Shown here in pieces: positions 16,676 through 24,856 of a stretch of DNA of 64,000 nt (the first letter of the stretch is position 1; the number at the start of each line of letters is the position of its first letter). The notes beneath the pieces were generated by a model. It made no database searches, was not told the origin of the DNA, and was given only the letters and a program-made list of their open reading frames with translations. A program made the position numbers and the translations under genes. The stretch is taken from assembly GCF_013359935.1 (NCBI RefSeq), contig NZ_JABMCB010000190.1, positions 124,001-188,000 of the forward strand, read 5' to 3'. The DNA comes from Paenibacillus xylanilyticus. Its GTDB lineage: Bacteria > Bacillota > Bacilli > Paenibacillales > Paenibacillaceae.

Positions 16676-18739
16676 TCATTGACGCTTCACTTCGACAGTG
16701 GCCGAGAAGAATGTTGCCCCGTTGCCCATATCGGACAGCCGATTGGACGTCAGCGAGTTTACCCGCTGCTTCCGGCCACTGCCATCCCACCACAAGCCCT
16801 GGCTGATGACTGTACCCGGCAGCATGGCTTCACTCACCTTTGCGGTAAGTTCGATCCGTCCTCGCTCATTCCACACCACCACCGCATCGCTATCTTGAAT
16901 GTTTCTCCTCGCAGCATCCTCCGGATGAATTTGCAGCATTGGCATTTTCTCCATACGCTGATGCTTCTCCGTATTGGCAAAGGAAGAGTTCAAGAAGTTG
17001 TGGTTCGGTGGCGACAGGAACATAAGCGGATGCACATCATCAGGTCCGGCCGGATGTTCTCCGTCATACCCTTCGACCAAAGCACGATACGTGGGCAGCG
17101 GTGGCAGGCCTCTCTCCGCCATCGCCTCGGAGAACAACTCAATCTTACCCGACGGTGTAGGCAGCTGTTCCAGATATGATGCATGTGGAGCCATGTCCAA
17201 TTTTACAAAACGATGCTCCTGGAGTGCCTCCAGCGTAACTCCGTTCATATAAGGATTACCTGTATCCGTAAGGGCACCCGCAATCATCTGTTCCGGCGTT
17301 TCACCGAAAATCTCAGGATCATATCCCATGGCCAGTCCCAGCAGTGAAAACAGCTCCACATTGCTCTTGCTCTCACCCACAGGTGCAATAACCGGCTCCT
17401 GCAGATGAACATACTGATGCCAGTAGGAGGTGTAGAGATCCGTCGCTTCAAATGAAGATTTGGCTGGCAGAAGAATGTCCGCATATTTCGCTGTATCCGT
17501 CATGAACAGGTCATGCACAACTGTAAACAAATCTTCCCGCGCAAAACCTCGCTCGACCCGCTCGGTATCCGGTGCCACAACCAGTGGATTGCTGCAATAG
17601 ACCATCATGGCCCGGATGGGCTGCTCCGCTTCCAGCAGCGCTTCACCAATCCGGTTCATGTTCACGACTCGCGGCTCTGGATTGCTGCGAAGCTCCGGAC
17701 GCTCCAGTGCGTCGCTATTGGTGCTCGCATAGCTGTTGGTGCGCACGGCACCGCCACCGCGCTTCAGCCACTGCCCCGTAATGGCAGGCAGACAGGCTAC
17801 ACTTCGCACATTCATGCCTCCATTATCATGGTGCTGGAGACCGTTACCGATGTGGATGTGCGCCGCCTGTGCTTTACCGTAAAGCTCAGCCAGCTTCACG
17901 ATATCCGTTTCCGGTACGCCAGTAATGCGTGCAACGCGCTCAGGGGTATAGCTGCGAACATGATCACGGAGAGCCTCATGGCCCACGGTATACTTTTGCA
18001 TAAAGGCTTCGTCCGTCAATCCCTGTTCAAACAGTACATTCATCAATCCCAGTGCGAGTGCGCTGTCTGTGCCCGGATAGAGGGGGATAAACCAGTCCCC
18101 CCATTGCGCCGTACGATTCCGGTGAACATCGATGACCACAATTTGGGCTCCCTTTTTGCGGGCTTTCTCAGCCAGGACCACCTGATGCATGTTTGTGCTG
18201 ACAATGTTGCCGCCCCAGATGACAATGAGATCCGCATGCTCCGTATCTTCGGGCAGGGTTCCCCGGTTAGCGCCCATCGTATATTTCCATCCTGTATTGC
18301 CGGCCGCATTGCAGATCGTTTGCTCCAGCATACTGGCACCAAGCGCATTGAAGAAACGACGGTCCATGCCGTCTACCCCGAGGATGCCCATGTTGCCGTA
18401 AAAGCTGTATGGCAGGATGCTTTCAGAACCATACGTCTCGGATACAGATTTGAATTTTCCCGTTATCTCATCAATGGCTTCGTCCCAGCTTATACGTTCG
18501 AACTTGCCCTCGCCCTTCGCTCCCACACGTCGCATCGGATATTGCAGCCGCTCGGGATGATATACCCGCTCCGCCATGTTTCTGACTTTATTGCAGATGG
18601 CACCCTTTGTAATCGGATGATCCGGATTGCCTGCAACCTTTACGATTCTACCGTTTTCCTTATGAAGCAGCAGGCCGCAAGTATCCGGGCAGTCAAGCGG
18701 GCAAACCGCCGGAAACACGCCATTCTCCTGATCGATCAT
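16676..18739 (-). CDS. Molybdopterin-dependent oxidoreductase (YoaE-like)
   Basis: A 687-residue member of the DMSO-reductase superfamily. The N-terminus has the [4Fe-4S] ligands Cys13, Cys17, Cys21 and Cys49 (C-x3-C-x3-C-x27-C), then VIWGGNIVSTNMHQV and a C-terminal molybdopterin dinucleotide-binding domain with SPPNHNFLNSSFANTE. No twin-arginine signal, so it is cytoplasmic. The single-subunit layout resembles B. subtilis YoaE, often called a formate-dehydrogenase-like or polysulfide/thiosulfate-type enzyme without firm substrate. The ATG at 18739 overlaps the stop of a 44-codon ORF (ATGA), so translation may be coupled. The neighbouring FNT channel suggests a formate or nitrite link. Confidence 0.9.
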   Translation of the reverse strand: MIDQENGVFPAVCPLDCPDTCGLLLHKENGRIVKVAGNPDHPITKGAICNKVRNMAERVYHPERLQYPMRRVGAKGEGKFERISWDEAIDEITGKFKSVSETYGSESILPYSFYGNMGILGVDGMDRRFFNALGASMLEQTICNAAGNTGWKYTMGANRGTLPEDTEHADLIVIWGGNIVSTNMHQVVLAEKARKKGAQIVVIDVHRNRTAQWGDWFIPLYPGTDSALALGLMNVLFEQGLTDEAFMQKYTVGHEALRDHVRSYTPERVARITGVPETDIVKLAELYGKAQAAHIHIGNGLQHHDNGGMNVRSVACLPAITGQWLKRGGGAVRTNSYASTNSDALERPELRSNPEPRVVNMNRIGEALLEAEQPIRAMMVYCSNPLVVAPDTERVERGFAREDLFTVVHDLFMTDTAKYADILLPAKSSFEATDLYTSYWHQYVHLQEPVIAPVGESKSNVELFSLLGLAMGYDPEIFGETPEQMIAGALTDTGNPYMNGVTLEALQEHRFVKLDMAPHASYLEQLPTPSGKIELFSEAMAERGLPPLPTYRALVEGYDGEHPAGPDDVHPLMFLSPPNHNFLNSSFANTEKHQRMEKMPMLQIHPEDAARRNIQDSDAVVVWNERGRIELTAKVSEAMLPGTVISQGLWWDGSGRKQRVNSLTSNRLSDMGNGATFFSATVEVKRQ

Positions 18740-18870
18740 ATGTACAAGTCCTCCCCATTTAAAACTATCCTTACATCATATAATTTTGGAGGTAATGGCG
18801 TAAAGAGAACAGTCTTGTTTTCGACGCTGTACGCACGATGCATTTTTTCTAAAAAAAGTTTGCACCCCAT
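18736..18870 (-). CDS. Small ORF overlapping the oxidoreductase start
   Basis: A 44-codon reading frame beginning MGCKLFLEKMHRAYS and ending NGEDLYI. GGAGGTG lies about five bases before its ATG, and its stop codon overlaps the ATG of the oxidoreductase gene (ATGA), the usual sign of translational coupling. No hydrophobic stretch or known motif is visible. It could be a leader peptide controlling the downstream gene or a small partner protein. Only reading frame, ribosome site and overlap support it. Confidence 0.55.
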   Translation of the reverse strand: MGCKLFLEKMHRAYSVENKTVLFTPLPPKLYDVRIVLNGEDLYI

Positions 18871-18964
18871 GATTCACCTCCTAAATTCAGGGGTAAATTA
18901 AGAACAAGGCATTAGGTTAGTGTTTCCCCACTTCCTCCTCATGCCATATCATGGACCACTCCCG

Positions 18965-19015
18965 AAATTCGCCATGAACAGGTTTCGTTCCCCCGAACCT
19001 TGTCATGGCGAATTT
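18965..19015. repeat. Long inverted repeat between FNT and oxidoreductase genes
   Basis: AAATTCGCCATGA (18965-18977) pairs perfectly with TCATGGCGAATTT (19003-19015). A two-base internal loop and a further five pairs (AGGTT/AACCT) follow, closing on a C-rich loop. No U tract follows on either strand, so it is not a plain terminator; mRNA processing or stability is possible. Apart from this, the 18871-19122 gap holds nothing I recognise. Confidence 0.6.
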
Positions 19016-19122
19016 ATTCTGTCTGGACATAAAAAGCGATCCCCTGCTCGCCCGTTCACAGCATACAATCACTGTGTTCCAGGCGATATGGAATCGCTAC
19101 TATATATGATTGAAATATATTG

Positions 19123-19962
19123 TTATGCCTGCTTGCTCCACATTGGTCTGGCTTCCGGCTCCACCGTCGGAACAACCGCTTTGACCTCGGGTTCCGTCTT
19201 GCGCAAGTACACCATCCAGTAGGCTGCAGCAACGAACAGCGCGCCTCCTGTAAGATTACCGAGCCATACCGGAATGAAGTTCATGATATACTGCCCCCAC
19301 GAATAATGTCCTTCGAAGATCGCAGCCGGAATAAGAAACATGTTGGCAACCACGTGCTGAAACCCAATAGCGACAAAGGCCATCGTTGGAAACCAGATGC
19401 CGAGCACTTTGCCACTCATCGTATCGGATGCATAAGACAGCCAGACCGCCAGGGCAACCAGCCAGTTACACCCGATTCCCGATATAAACGCCTGAAGAAA
19501 GCCATCATGCAGCTTGTGTCCTGCCATATCCACAACCTTGGCCAGATATACGCCTTCTCCCGTGAGGCCAAGCACATGCCCGAATGCATATGCCACGAAC
19601 AGTGCACCCAAAAAATTGCCTATCGTAACTAAAGTAAGGTTTTTCAGCATGCTGCCCACGGACAATTTGCGTGCCAGCGTGGCGAGCGGTACAGCCATCA
19701 TATTGCCTGTCAGCAGTTCTCCTCCGCCGATCAATACCATAATCAATCCTACGGGGAATACCGCAGCGCCGATCAGGTTGACCAAGCTGCCCCATTCTGC
19801 CGGGGCGGAGGCAATAACCCGAATATCCAGCAGGAATCCAAGCGCGATAAATGCCCCTGCCAGGAAACTGAGAACGAGCACAGAGGACACCCTGTTCTGT
19901 GCCTTCTTCATCCCCGTTTTCACCGTATATTGTGCAACCTCAAGAGGTGTTTTTGCCGCCAT
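19123..19962 (-). CDS. Formate/nitrite transporter family channel
   Basis: A 279-residue FocA/NirC-type channel with six hydrophobic segments. Family features include GVFPVGLIMVLIGGGELLTGN-like sequence (visible as FPVGLIMVLIGGGELLTGN) and GFQHVVANMFLIPAA, where the His of QHVVANM is the conserved gating residue. It moves formate, nitrite or hydrosulfide across the membrane as a pentamer. AAGGAG lies nine bases before the ATG at 19962; the upstream GTG at 19980 precedes that site. It is encoded upstream of the molybdopterin oxidoreductase on the same strand, suggesting a shared one-carbon or nitrite process. A Rex/FNR-like box lies at 20071. Confidence 0.92.
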   Translation of the reverse strand: MAAKTPLEVAQYTVKTGMKKAQNRVSSVLVLSFLAGAFIALGFLLDIRVIASAPAEWGSLVNLIGAAVFPVGLIMVLIGGGELLTGNMMAVPLATLARKLSVGSMLKNLTLVTIGNFLGALFVAYAFGHVLGLTGEGVYLAKVVDMAGHKLHDGFLQAFISGIGCNWLVALAVWLSYASDTMSGKVLGIWFPTMAFVAIGFQHVVANMFLIPAAIFEGHYSWGQYIMNFIPVWLGNLTGGALFVAAAYWMVYLRKTEPEVKAVVPTVEPEARPMWSKQA

Positions 19963-20070
19963 AACCATCCTCTCCTTCACTGTTCACGAAACGCTGTAAA
20001 CCGTATGACATAGGGAACGTTTGAACGTTTCATTGGATGATATTATTGTATCGCGGCTCGCTTTAAAACT

Positions 20071-20088
20071 TTGTGCAATTAATCACAA
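20071..20088 (-). promoter_or_regulatory. Rex/FNR-like box upstream of the FNT gene
   Basis: TTGTGCAATTAATCACAA is an 18-base palindrome with one mismatch. It fits the Rex operator (TTGTGA-N6-TCACAA) and also the FNR pattern (TGTGA-N6-TCACA), 109 bases before the FNT start codon. Confidence 0.55.
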
Positions 20089-20167
20089 CCTCATGGGTTT
20101 ATTCCAAATTGATCTGTTTTGAATTTAAGGAATTACCTGGCCGGAAGAAAAGATGCGAATATATAAA

Positions 20168-20197
20168 AAGGAGTAATCCCCAGAGGGATCACTCCTT
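20168..20197 (-). terminator. Intrinsic terminator of the NADH oxidase gene
   Basis: AAGGAGTAATCCC pairs with GGGATCACTCCTT (one mismatch) and is followed on the minus strand by TTTTTATAT, 15 bases past the stop codon. Confidence 0.85.
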
Positions 20198-20211
20198 AGA
20201 TAAGGTATTTT

Positions 20212-21573
20212 TTAAACCAATGCAGGTGCTTTCACTTCCACTGGAGGCAGAGCTTGAAGGCCAGCCGAGTTCAGGAAGTTCCACGGTTTGTTGTAATGAG
20301 GCTGGAAGAAGAAGTCGATGAAGGCGAGCTCATCTACGGTCATGTTATTCTGTATGCATACCGAGATCGTATTGATCGACTGTGTCAGATCTGCCTTGGA
20401 CATGACTTGTGCCCCGACAATCCGGCGTGTGGCCTGCTCATAAATCACTTTGAGCAGCAGTTTCTCAGCCGTCGGCATGAACTCCGGACGGTAAGCATCT
20501 TCCAGCGTCACGGCTTCGACCACCAGACCTTCATCTGCAGCAGATGTTTCGGTCAGACCTGTACCTGCAATATTTTGGTCATAAATTTTAATGCCCGATG
20601 TTCCCTGCGTACCCATGTACGGCGTCGTAGGACGAACGAGGTTACGGGCTACAAGTGTACCCATTCTTACGGCATTGGTCGCCAGCGGAATGTAGGAAGC
20701 TTTGCCGGTTGGGTTATAGTGAATTGCACAGCTGTCTCCAGCGGCAAAAATGTCTTTTTGACTTGTTTGCATGTATTTGTCCACGATGATCGCGCCGTTT
20801 GGCAGCATATCCACCTGCCCTTTGAGCAATTCGGTATTTGGACGGAATCCAATGCATAGAATTACGAGGTCGGTTTCAAATTCACCTTTGGATGTAATCA
20901 CCTTTGTCACTTTGCCATTCTCTCCGGTAAATTTCTGCACCGTTTGGCCCAGCGCCAGTTTGATGCCCCGTCCCGTTAATGTCTCTTCAATGGCATCTGT
21001 GAATTCAGGATCCAGATATTTATTCAGAATGCGGTCCACGCTATCGATCAATGTTACTTCCTTGCCGTTCATTTGGAACGCTTCAACCAGTTCAACACCG
21101 ATATACCCTGCTCCGACAACAGTAACGCGTTTAGCTTCTTTTGCCTTTTCGATGATCATATTGGAATGGTTGTAGTTTTTGCAAAGTAAGATGTTTTCCA
21201 TCTCGATTCCCTCGAGTTTTGGGACTACCGGCCATGAACCTGTCGTCACAATGAGCTTGTCGAACGTGTCTTCAAATTCTTCCCCGGTTTTCAGGTTTTT
21301 AGCCTGAAGCTTATGATTCGCAGCGTCCACTGCCGTAACTTCATGCAGCATTTTAGTGACTACACCCAGCTCGGCCAGCTGGTTTGGCGAAGAGTAAAAC
21401 AATCCATCCGGATCTTTCACGACGCCACCTACATAAAGTGCGATACCACACGAAAGGAAGGAAATATTGTCATTGCGTTCATACACCGTAATGGTAGCAT
21501 CCGGGTACAATTTGGCGGTATTCACGATCGCTGCGGTTCCTGCATGTGTACATCCGATAACTGCGATTTTCAT
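20212..21573 (-). CDS. NADH oxidase / CoA-disulfide reductase family flavoenzyme
   Basis: A 453-residue flavoprotein with the FAD-binding start KIAVIGCTHAGTAAI. The redox Cys is at position 42 (SFLSCGIALYVGG), exactly where water-forming NADH oxidases carry it. The NADH-binding motif is VTVVGAGYIGVELVEAF and the second FAD motif is IFAAGDSCA. Water-forming NADH oxidase is the best call; CoA-disulfide or peroxide reductases share this fold. AGGGGGA precedes the ATG at 21573; a more upstream start has no ribosome site. Four Rex/FNR-type boxes upstream fit control by NADH/NAD ratio or oxygen. Confidence 0.9.
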   Translation of the reverse strand: MKIAVIGCTHAGTAAIVNTAKLYPDATITVYERNDNISFLSCGIALYVGGVVKDPDGLFYSSPNQLAELGVVTKMLHEVTAVDAANHKLQAKNLKTGEEFEDTFDKLIVTTGSWPVVPKLEGIEMENILLCKNYNHSNMIIEKAKEAKRVTVVGAGYIGVELVEAFQMNGKEVTLIDSVDRILNKYLDPEFTDAIEETLTGRGIKLALGQTVQKFTGENGKVTKVITSKGEFETDLVILCIGFRPNTELLKGQVDMLPNGAIIVDKYMQTSQKDIFAAGDSCAIHYNPTGKASYIPLATNAVRMGTLVARNLVRPTTPYMGTQGTSGIKIYDQNIAGTGLTETSAADEGLVVEAVTLEDAYRPEFMPTAEKLLLKVIYEQATRRIVGAQVMSKADLTQSINTISVCIQNNMTVDELAFIDFFFQPHYNKPWNFLNSAGLQALPPVEVKAPALV

Positions 21574-21677
21574 AATAAAGGTCCCCCTTGAAGTTATAAA
21601 ATAAAGTTCATCATTTATCATTGTGCTGCCTTGATTCCTCGAATTTGGACGATGTTTGCTATCTCACTTTCTCATAC

Positions 21678-21794
21678 TTGTGAATATATTCACTAATGAG
21701 ATTAAATGATATTGTGAAAACATTCACTTTACGTCGGTTGCCTTTGTGATTTATTTCACTTCATGTACTCATTATAATGTGATCTTTTTCACAT
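21678..21794 (-). promoter_or_regulatory. Array of four Rex/FNR-type palindromes
   Basis: Four 18-base TTGTGA-N6-TCACaa-type sites: TTGTGAATATATTCACTA (21678-21695), TTGTGAAAACATTCACTT (21712-21729), TTGTGATTTATTTCACTT (21744-21761) and the full palindrome ATGTGATCTTTTTCACAT (21777-21794). Centre-to-centre distances are 34, 32 and 33 bases, about three helical turns, so all lie on one face of the DNA. The pattern fits both Rex and FNR. Confidence 0.75.
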
Positions 21795-22008
21795 TACAAG
21801 TGTTTTCTCAAAATAAATAAAAAACTTCTTTCGAGCCTCTGGGGAATCTCATCCTCACTCAGAATATTGTCCCCTGTTCGAGCCATGATTATGCTTCCGG
21901 AACTTCTTGAGAAATCAACTCTTCAATATGTATCCGGCGGCTAGCTGTCCGTCTCTCATGATTAAATTAGTAAAAAAAAATTCTAGATGAATGGTTGCTT
22001 TTTATATT

Positions 22009-22022
22009 GGTAAGCGCTTACA
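22009..22022 (+). promoter_or_regulatory. Catabolite-responsive element (cre)
   Basis: GGTAAGCGCTTACA matches the CcpA box TGTAANCGNTTACA except for the first base, and its core GTAAGCGCTTAC is a perfect palindrome. It lies directly before a possible -10 (TAATAT, 22024-22029) of the pectate lyase gene. Confidence 0.75.
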
Positions 22023-22088
22023 ATAATATTGATCCTTAATTTGGGTTTTATATGAATGGAATACCAATTACTATTGGGAGGCGTTCAT

Positions 22089-23261
22089 TTGAAGAAACGT
22101 TCAATCTCTGTTTCATTAAGTCTCGTACCTGTCACCGCAATTATTGCCATGCTGACCGCAGACATTGCTAAACCTGTTGTTGCTTTCGCCGATTCGCCGC
22201 CTGTTACAATCAAAACGGAGGTGCTATCTTCCAAAACTTCCGCAGGCGTTGATGTATCTTCACTGCTGAATAAGCTCAGGGATTACAGCATGTTCTCCAC
22301 AGGTGACATGGCCAAGGACACCGCATATGCTCTGAACATGGTATCCTGGCAGCTGCCGCATGGGGGATTTTTCAAAGCGATGGAGGAGAAGTATAAGTCT
22401 TCATGGGACGGGATAACACCACGCTCTGACTGGAAAGACTCAAAAGGCGTAGAACTTGGAACGTTTGATAATGATGCAACTACAACAGAGATCCGCTTCC
22501 TGGCTGACATGTATGAAAAAACGGGCAATCCCCTCTTCCGGGACAGTGTTCGCAAAGCGGTGGACTTTATCCTCGTTTCCCAATACCCATCAGGCGGATG
22601 GCCTCAAGTCTACCCGCAACGTGGCAATTATTCAGATAGTGTCACTTATAATGACAATGCCATGGTGCGAACCATGGTTCTCATCGATGACATCATTGAA
22701 AAGCGCAAAGGATTTAACAACGATATCCTGAGTGAGGATACAAGGGGGAAGCTGGAAAAAGCCTTGGATAACGGGATTGCGTATACACTGAAAGCCCAAA
22801 TTATCAACGACGGTGTACCTACGGTATGGGGTGCCCAGCATGATCCTTCAACTTATGCACCTGTATCCGGAAGAGCCTATGAGCTGGCGTCCAAGTCAGG
22901 CTCCGAATCCGTAGCCATCACCGCTTTCCTTATGTCCAGACCTCAGACACCGGAGATTGAACGAGCAGCCAAGGGCGCCCTCCGCTGGTTCGATCAGGTT
23001 CGTGAGGATGGAACCAAGTACAATCGCCAAGGGCCTGTTTATTTTGAGCCTGATCCGACGAGTGTGATCTGGTACCGTTTTTACAATGTGGAAGAAGATG
23101 CGCCCTTCTACGCCGACCGCGACGGCAAAAAGTACATGGATATCATGGACATTAGCGAGGAGCGGCGAAACGGCTATTCATGGGCTGGCAATTACGCCCG
23201 TAATCTCCTTCAGCTTGCCTCAGACCAAGGATATTACACCTTAAAAAAACCGTTGCCCTAA
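22089..23261 (+). CDS. Secreted pectate lyase, PL10-like
   Basis: A 390-residue protein starting at a TTG that has GGGAGG seven bases upstream; the ATG at 22056 precedes that site. The signal peptide is KKRSISVSLSLVP...AIIAMLTADIAKPVVAFA, cut after VAFA near residue 37. The mature part matches family 10 pectate lyases: AYALNMVSWQLPHGGFFKAM, FDNDATTTEIRFLADMYEKT, YPSGGWPQVYPQRGNYSDSV and TYNDNAMVRTMVLIDDI. Family 10 enzymes cleave polygalacturonate by calcium-dependent beta-elimination outside the cell. A cre box indicates glucose repression. It ends at a bidirectional terminator. Confidence 0.9.
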   Translation: MKKRSISVSLSLVPVTAIIAMLTADIAKPVVAFADSPPVTIKTEVLSSKTSAGVDVSSLLNKLRDYSMFSTGDMAKDTAYALNMVSWQLPHGGFFKAMEEKYKSSWDGITPRSDWKDSKGVELGTFDNDATTTEIRFLADMYEKTGNPLFRDSVRKAVDFILVSQYPSGGWPQVYPQRGNYSDSVTYNDNAMVRTMVLIDDIIEKRKGFNNDILSEDTRGKLEKALDNGIAYTLKAQIINDGVPTVWGAQHDPSTYAPVSGRAYELASKSGSESVAITAFLMSRPQTPEIERAAKGALRWFDQVREDGTKYNRQGPVYFEPDPTSVIWYRFYNVEEDAPFYADRDGKKYMDIMDISEERRNGYSWAGNYARNLLQLASDQGYYTLKKPLP

Positions 23262-23286
23262 TCTGAATGATTTAATTGATCCAAAA

Positions 23287-23317
23287 AAGCCTGTCCTCCA
23301 GCAATGGAGACAGGCTT
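23287..23317. terminator. Bidirectional intrinsic terminator
   Basis: AAGCCTGTCCTCCA pairs with TGGAGACAGGCTT around GCAA (one bulge). It is shared by the pectate lyase gene and the convergent peroxidase gene. Confidence 0.88.
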
Positions 23318-23333
23318 TATCTGTTCTATTTGT

Positions 23334-23813
23334 TTAGCCCAGCAGCTTCTCAATCTCTGCAGTCATGGCTTCAGGAGACTCTTTGGGTTCAAAACGTCCG
23401 ACAACTTCTCCTTCACGATTAACCAGGAATTTGGTGAAATTCCATTGAATCGTGTTATCTTCACTTGCGCCAGGCTGCTGCTCGCGAAGATACTGGAACA
23501 ACGGATGAGCATCCTCACCGTTCACGTCGACTTTGGCAAATACGGGGAAGTTAACGCCATAGTTTACTTGGCAGAAGGATTCGGCTTCCTCGCTTGTACC
23601 TGGCTCCTGACCTCCAAACTGGTTACAAGGGAATCCAAGTACAACCAGACCCTGATCGCGGTAACGATCATATAACTTTTGCAGCTCTCCATACTGCGGA
23701 GTCAGCCCACACTTGCTCGCCGTATTGGCGATGACAAGAACTTTACCTTGGTACAGATCCAGCGGCACTTCCTGATTGGCAGTCGTTACGGCCTGATACG
23801 AATATACGGACAT
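23334..23813 (-). CDS. Glutathione peroxidase-family thiol peroxidase
   Basis: A 159-residue GPx-fold protein. The peroxidatic Cys35 sits in NTASKCGLTPQY, followed by LGFPCNQFGGQEPG (Cys and Gln of the conserved motif) and IQWNFTKFLVNREG with the catalytic Trp-Asn. Bacterial members (BsaA-like) use thioredoxin or bacillithiol-type thiols rather than glutathione and reduce organic and hydrogen peroxide. No signal peptide; cytoplasmic. It is a single-gene unit. Confidence 0.93.
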   Translation of the reverse strand: MSVYSYQAVTTANQEVPLDLYQGKVLVIANTASKCGLTPQYGELQKLYDRYRDQGLVVLGFPCNQFGGQEPGTSEEAESFCQVNYGVNFPVFAKVDVNGEDAHPLFQYLREQQPGASEDNTIQWNFTKFLVNREGEVVGRFEPKESPEAMTAEIEKLLG

Positions 23814-23952
23814 GACTGATTCCTCCCATGACAGATGTTGGTTTTTGGGCTGCTGCCTTTACGTTGCAAATGACAAAGTAATACAGCGCCTGTCTCCATA
23901 TTATAGTCCTGTGCCAACCATTTACCAAATTCACAATCCGAACCTCTGCGGG

Positions 23953-24765
23953 TTACCCTAATTTGGCTGCCACAATAGCGTCATAACGCTCCTGCCGCTC
24001 TGCCTTACTGAGTTTGGGGCAGCTATAACAATAGTTCTGGCCTCCATACACCTGATGATGCAGGCAGCATACCGGCTTCATTAGCATGGTCTCTCCAGGT
24101 TGGTGCGGATTATCAATTTCGACCGGCTTGAAAGATAGCACATTCTTTTTTAGACCGAGCAGATCTGCAGGCATAGCAATAACGTGCTCATATCCTTCAA
24201 TTACCGCTTCACGCTCTGCCTCTTCAATGTTCATCTGCAGTGCTGTTGTTTTGTACCAGCGGAGCATGGAGGCAAGCTGTGACCACATCTGACCGAGGTT
24301 AGCATCTCCAGCAGATGCTACTCCTTCAATCAGGGGACGCAGCTGCTCCCTGTAATATGAGGTCAGGACATCGGTACGCCATGAGATCTTTGTCGTATCT
24401 GTAGGACACACCGGAGATGGGTGAGGATACTCTGTACCATCCACCAGTTGAAAACAGAAGGCCGCGCGGCCATCCTTCACTTCCAACTGCAGATTCATGT
24501 TTTCCAGCGATAGATCAACCCACGTATCACAGAGTGCAGTCATGTAATGAACCCCGAGCATCAGCCCGCGAACCGAATGCATGAAATATACGGCCGCAGA
24601 ACGGATGGATTCTGCCTGAAGGTGTTTGTTATACACTTCGAGCATCTCTCTCGCCTTCTCCGGTTGCCTTAGCGCCGCCATGGGCATTTCATATACCGAT
24701 TCCATGCTCGCCTCGGTTGTGATTCTTCCATATTGCTGTAACCAGGTGTAGTTGATAGCTCCCAT
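23953..24765 (-). CDS. FhuF-like siderophore-iron reductase
   Basis: A 270-residue protein ending in CCLHHQVYGGQNYCYSCPK, i.e. Cys-Cys-x10-Cys-x2-Cys, the [2Fe-2S] motif of FhuF-type ferric-siderophore reductases. The body is otherwise poorly conserved, as usual in this family. It releases iron from imported siderophores in the cytoplasm. GGGAGGA lies eight bases before the ATG at 24765. It follows the siderophore-type ABC ATPase on the same strand after a 91-base gap with a strong hairpin, and shares its Fur-boxed promoter. Confidence 0.85.
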   Translation of the reverse strand: MGAINYTWLQQYGRITTEASMESVYEMPMAALRQPEKAREMLEVYNKHLQAESIRSAAVYFMHSVRGLMLGVHYMTALCDTWVDLSLENMNLQLEVKDGRAAFCFQLVDGTEYPHPSPVCPTDTTKISWRTDVLTSYYREQLRPLIEGVASAGDANLGQMWSQLASMLRWYKTTALQMNIEEAEREAVIEGYEHVIAMPADLLGLKKNVLSFKPVEIDNPHQPGETMLMKPVCCLHHQVYGGQNYCYSCPKLSKAERQERYDAIVAAKLG

Positions 24766-24788
24766 TCCTGCAGTCCTCCCATGAATGC

Positions 24789-24826
24789 GAATGAGCCGCC
24801 TGCACAAGTGCAAAGCGGCTGCATTC
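24789..24826 (-). other. Stable intercistronic hairpin between ATPase and FhuF-like genes
   Basis: GAATG-AGCCGC...TGCAC pairs with GTGCA...GCGGCT-CATTC (24789-24826) with two small bulges. No U tract follows, so it may protect or process the mRNA rather than end it. Confidence 0.5.
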
Positions 24827-24856
24827 TATAATTTAGGACCATACAGGTCCATTTCT

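Noticed and set aside
17513..18901. Long open frame (462 codons) opposite the molybdopterin oxidoreductase gene
   Set aside because: It is antisense to a gene with intact iron-sulfur and cofactor motifs, and its product is His/Arg/Ile-rich without any domain or ribosome site.
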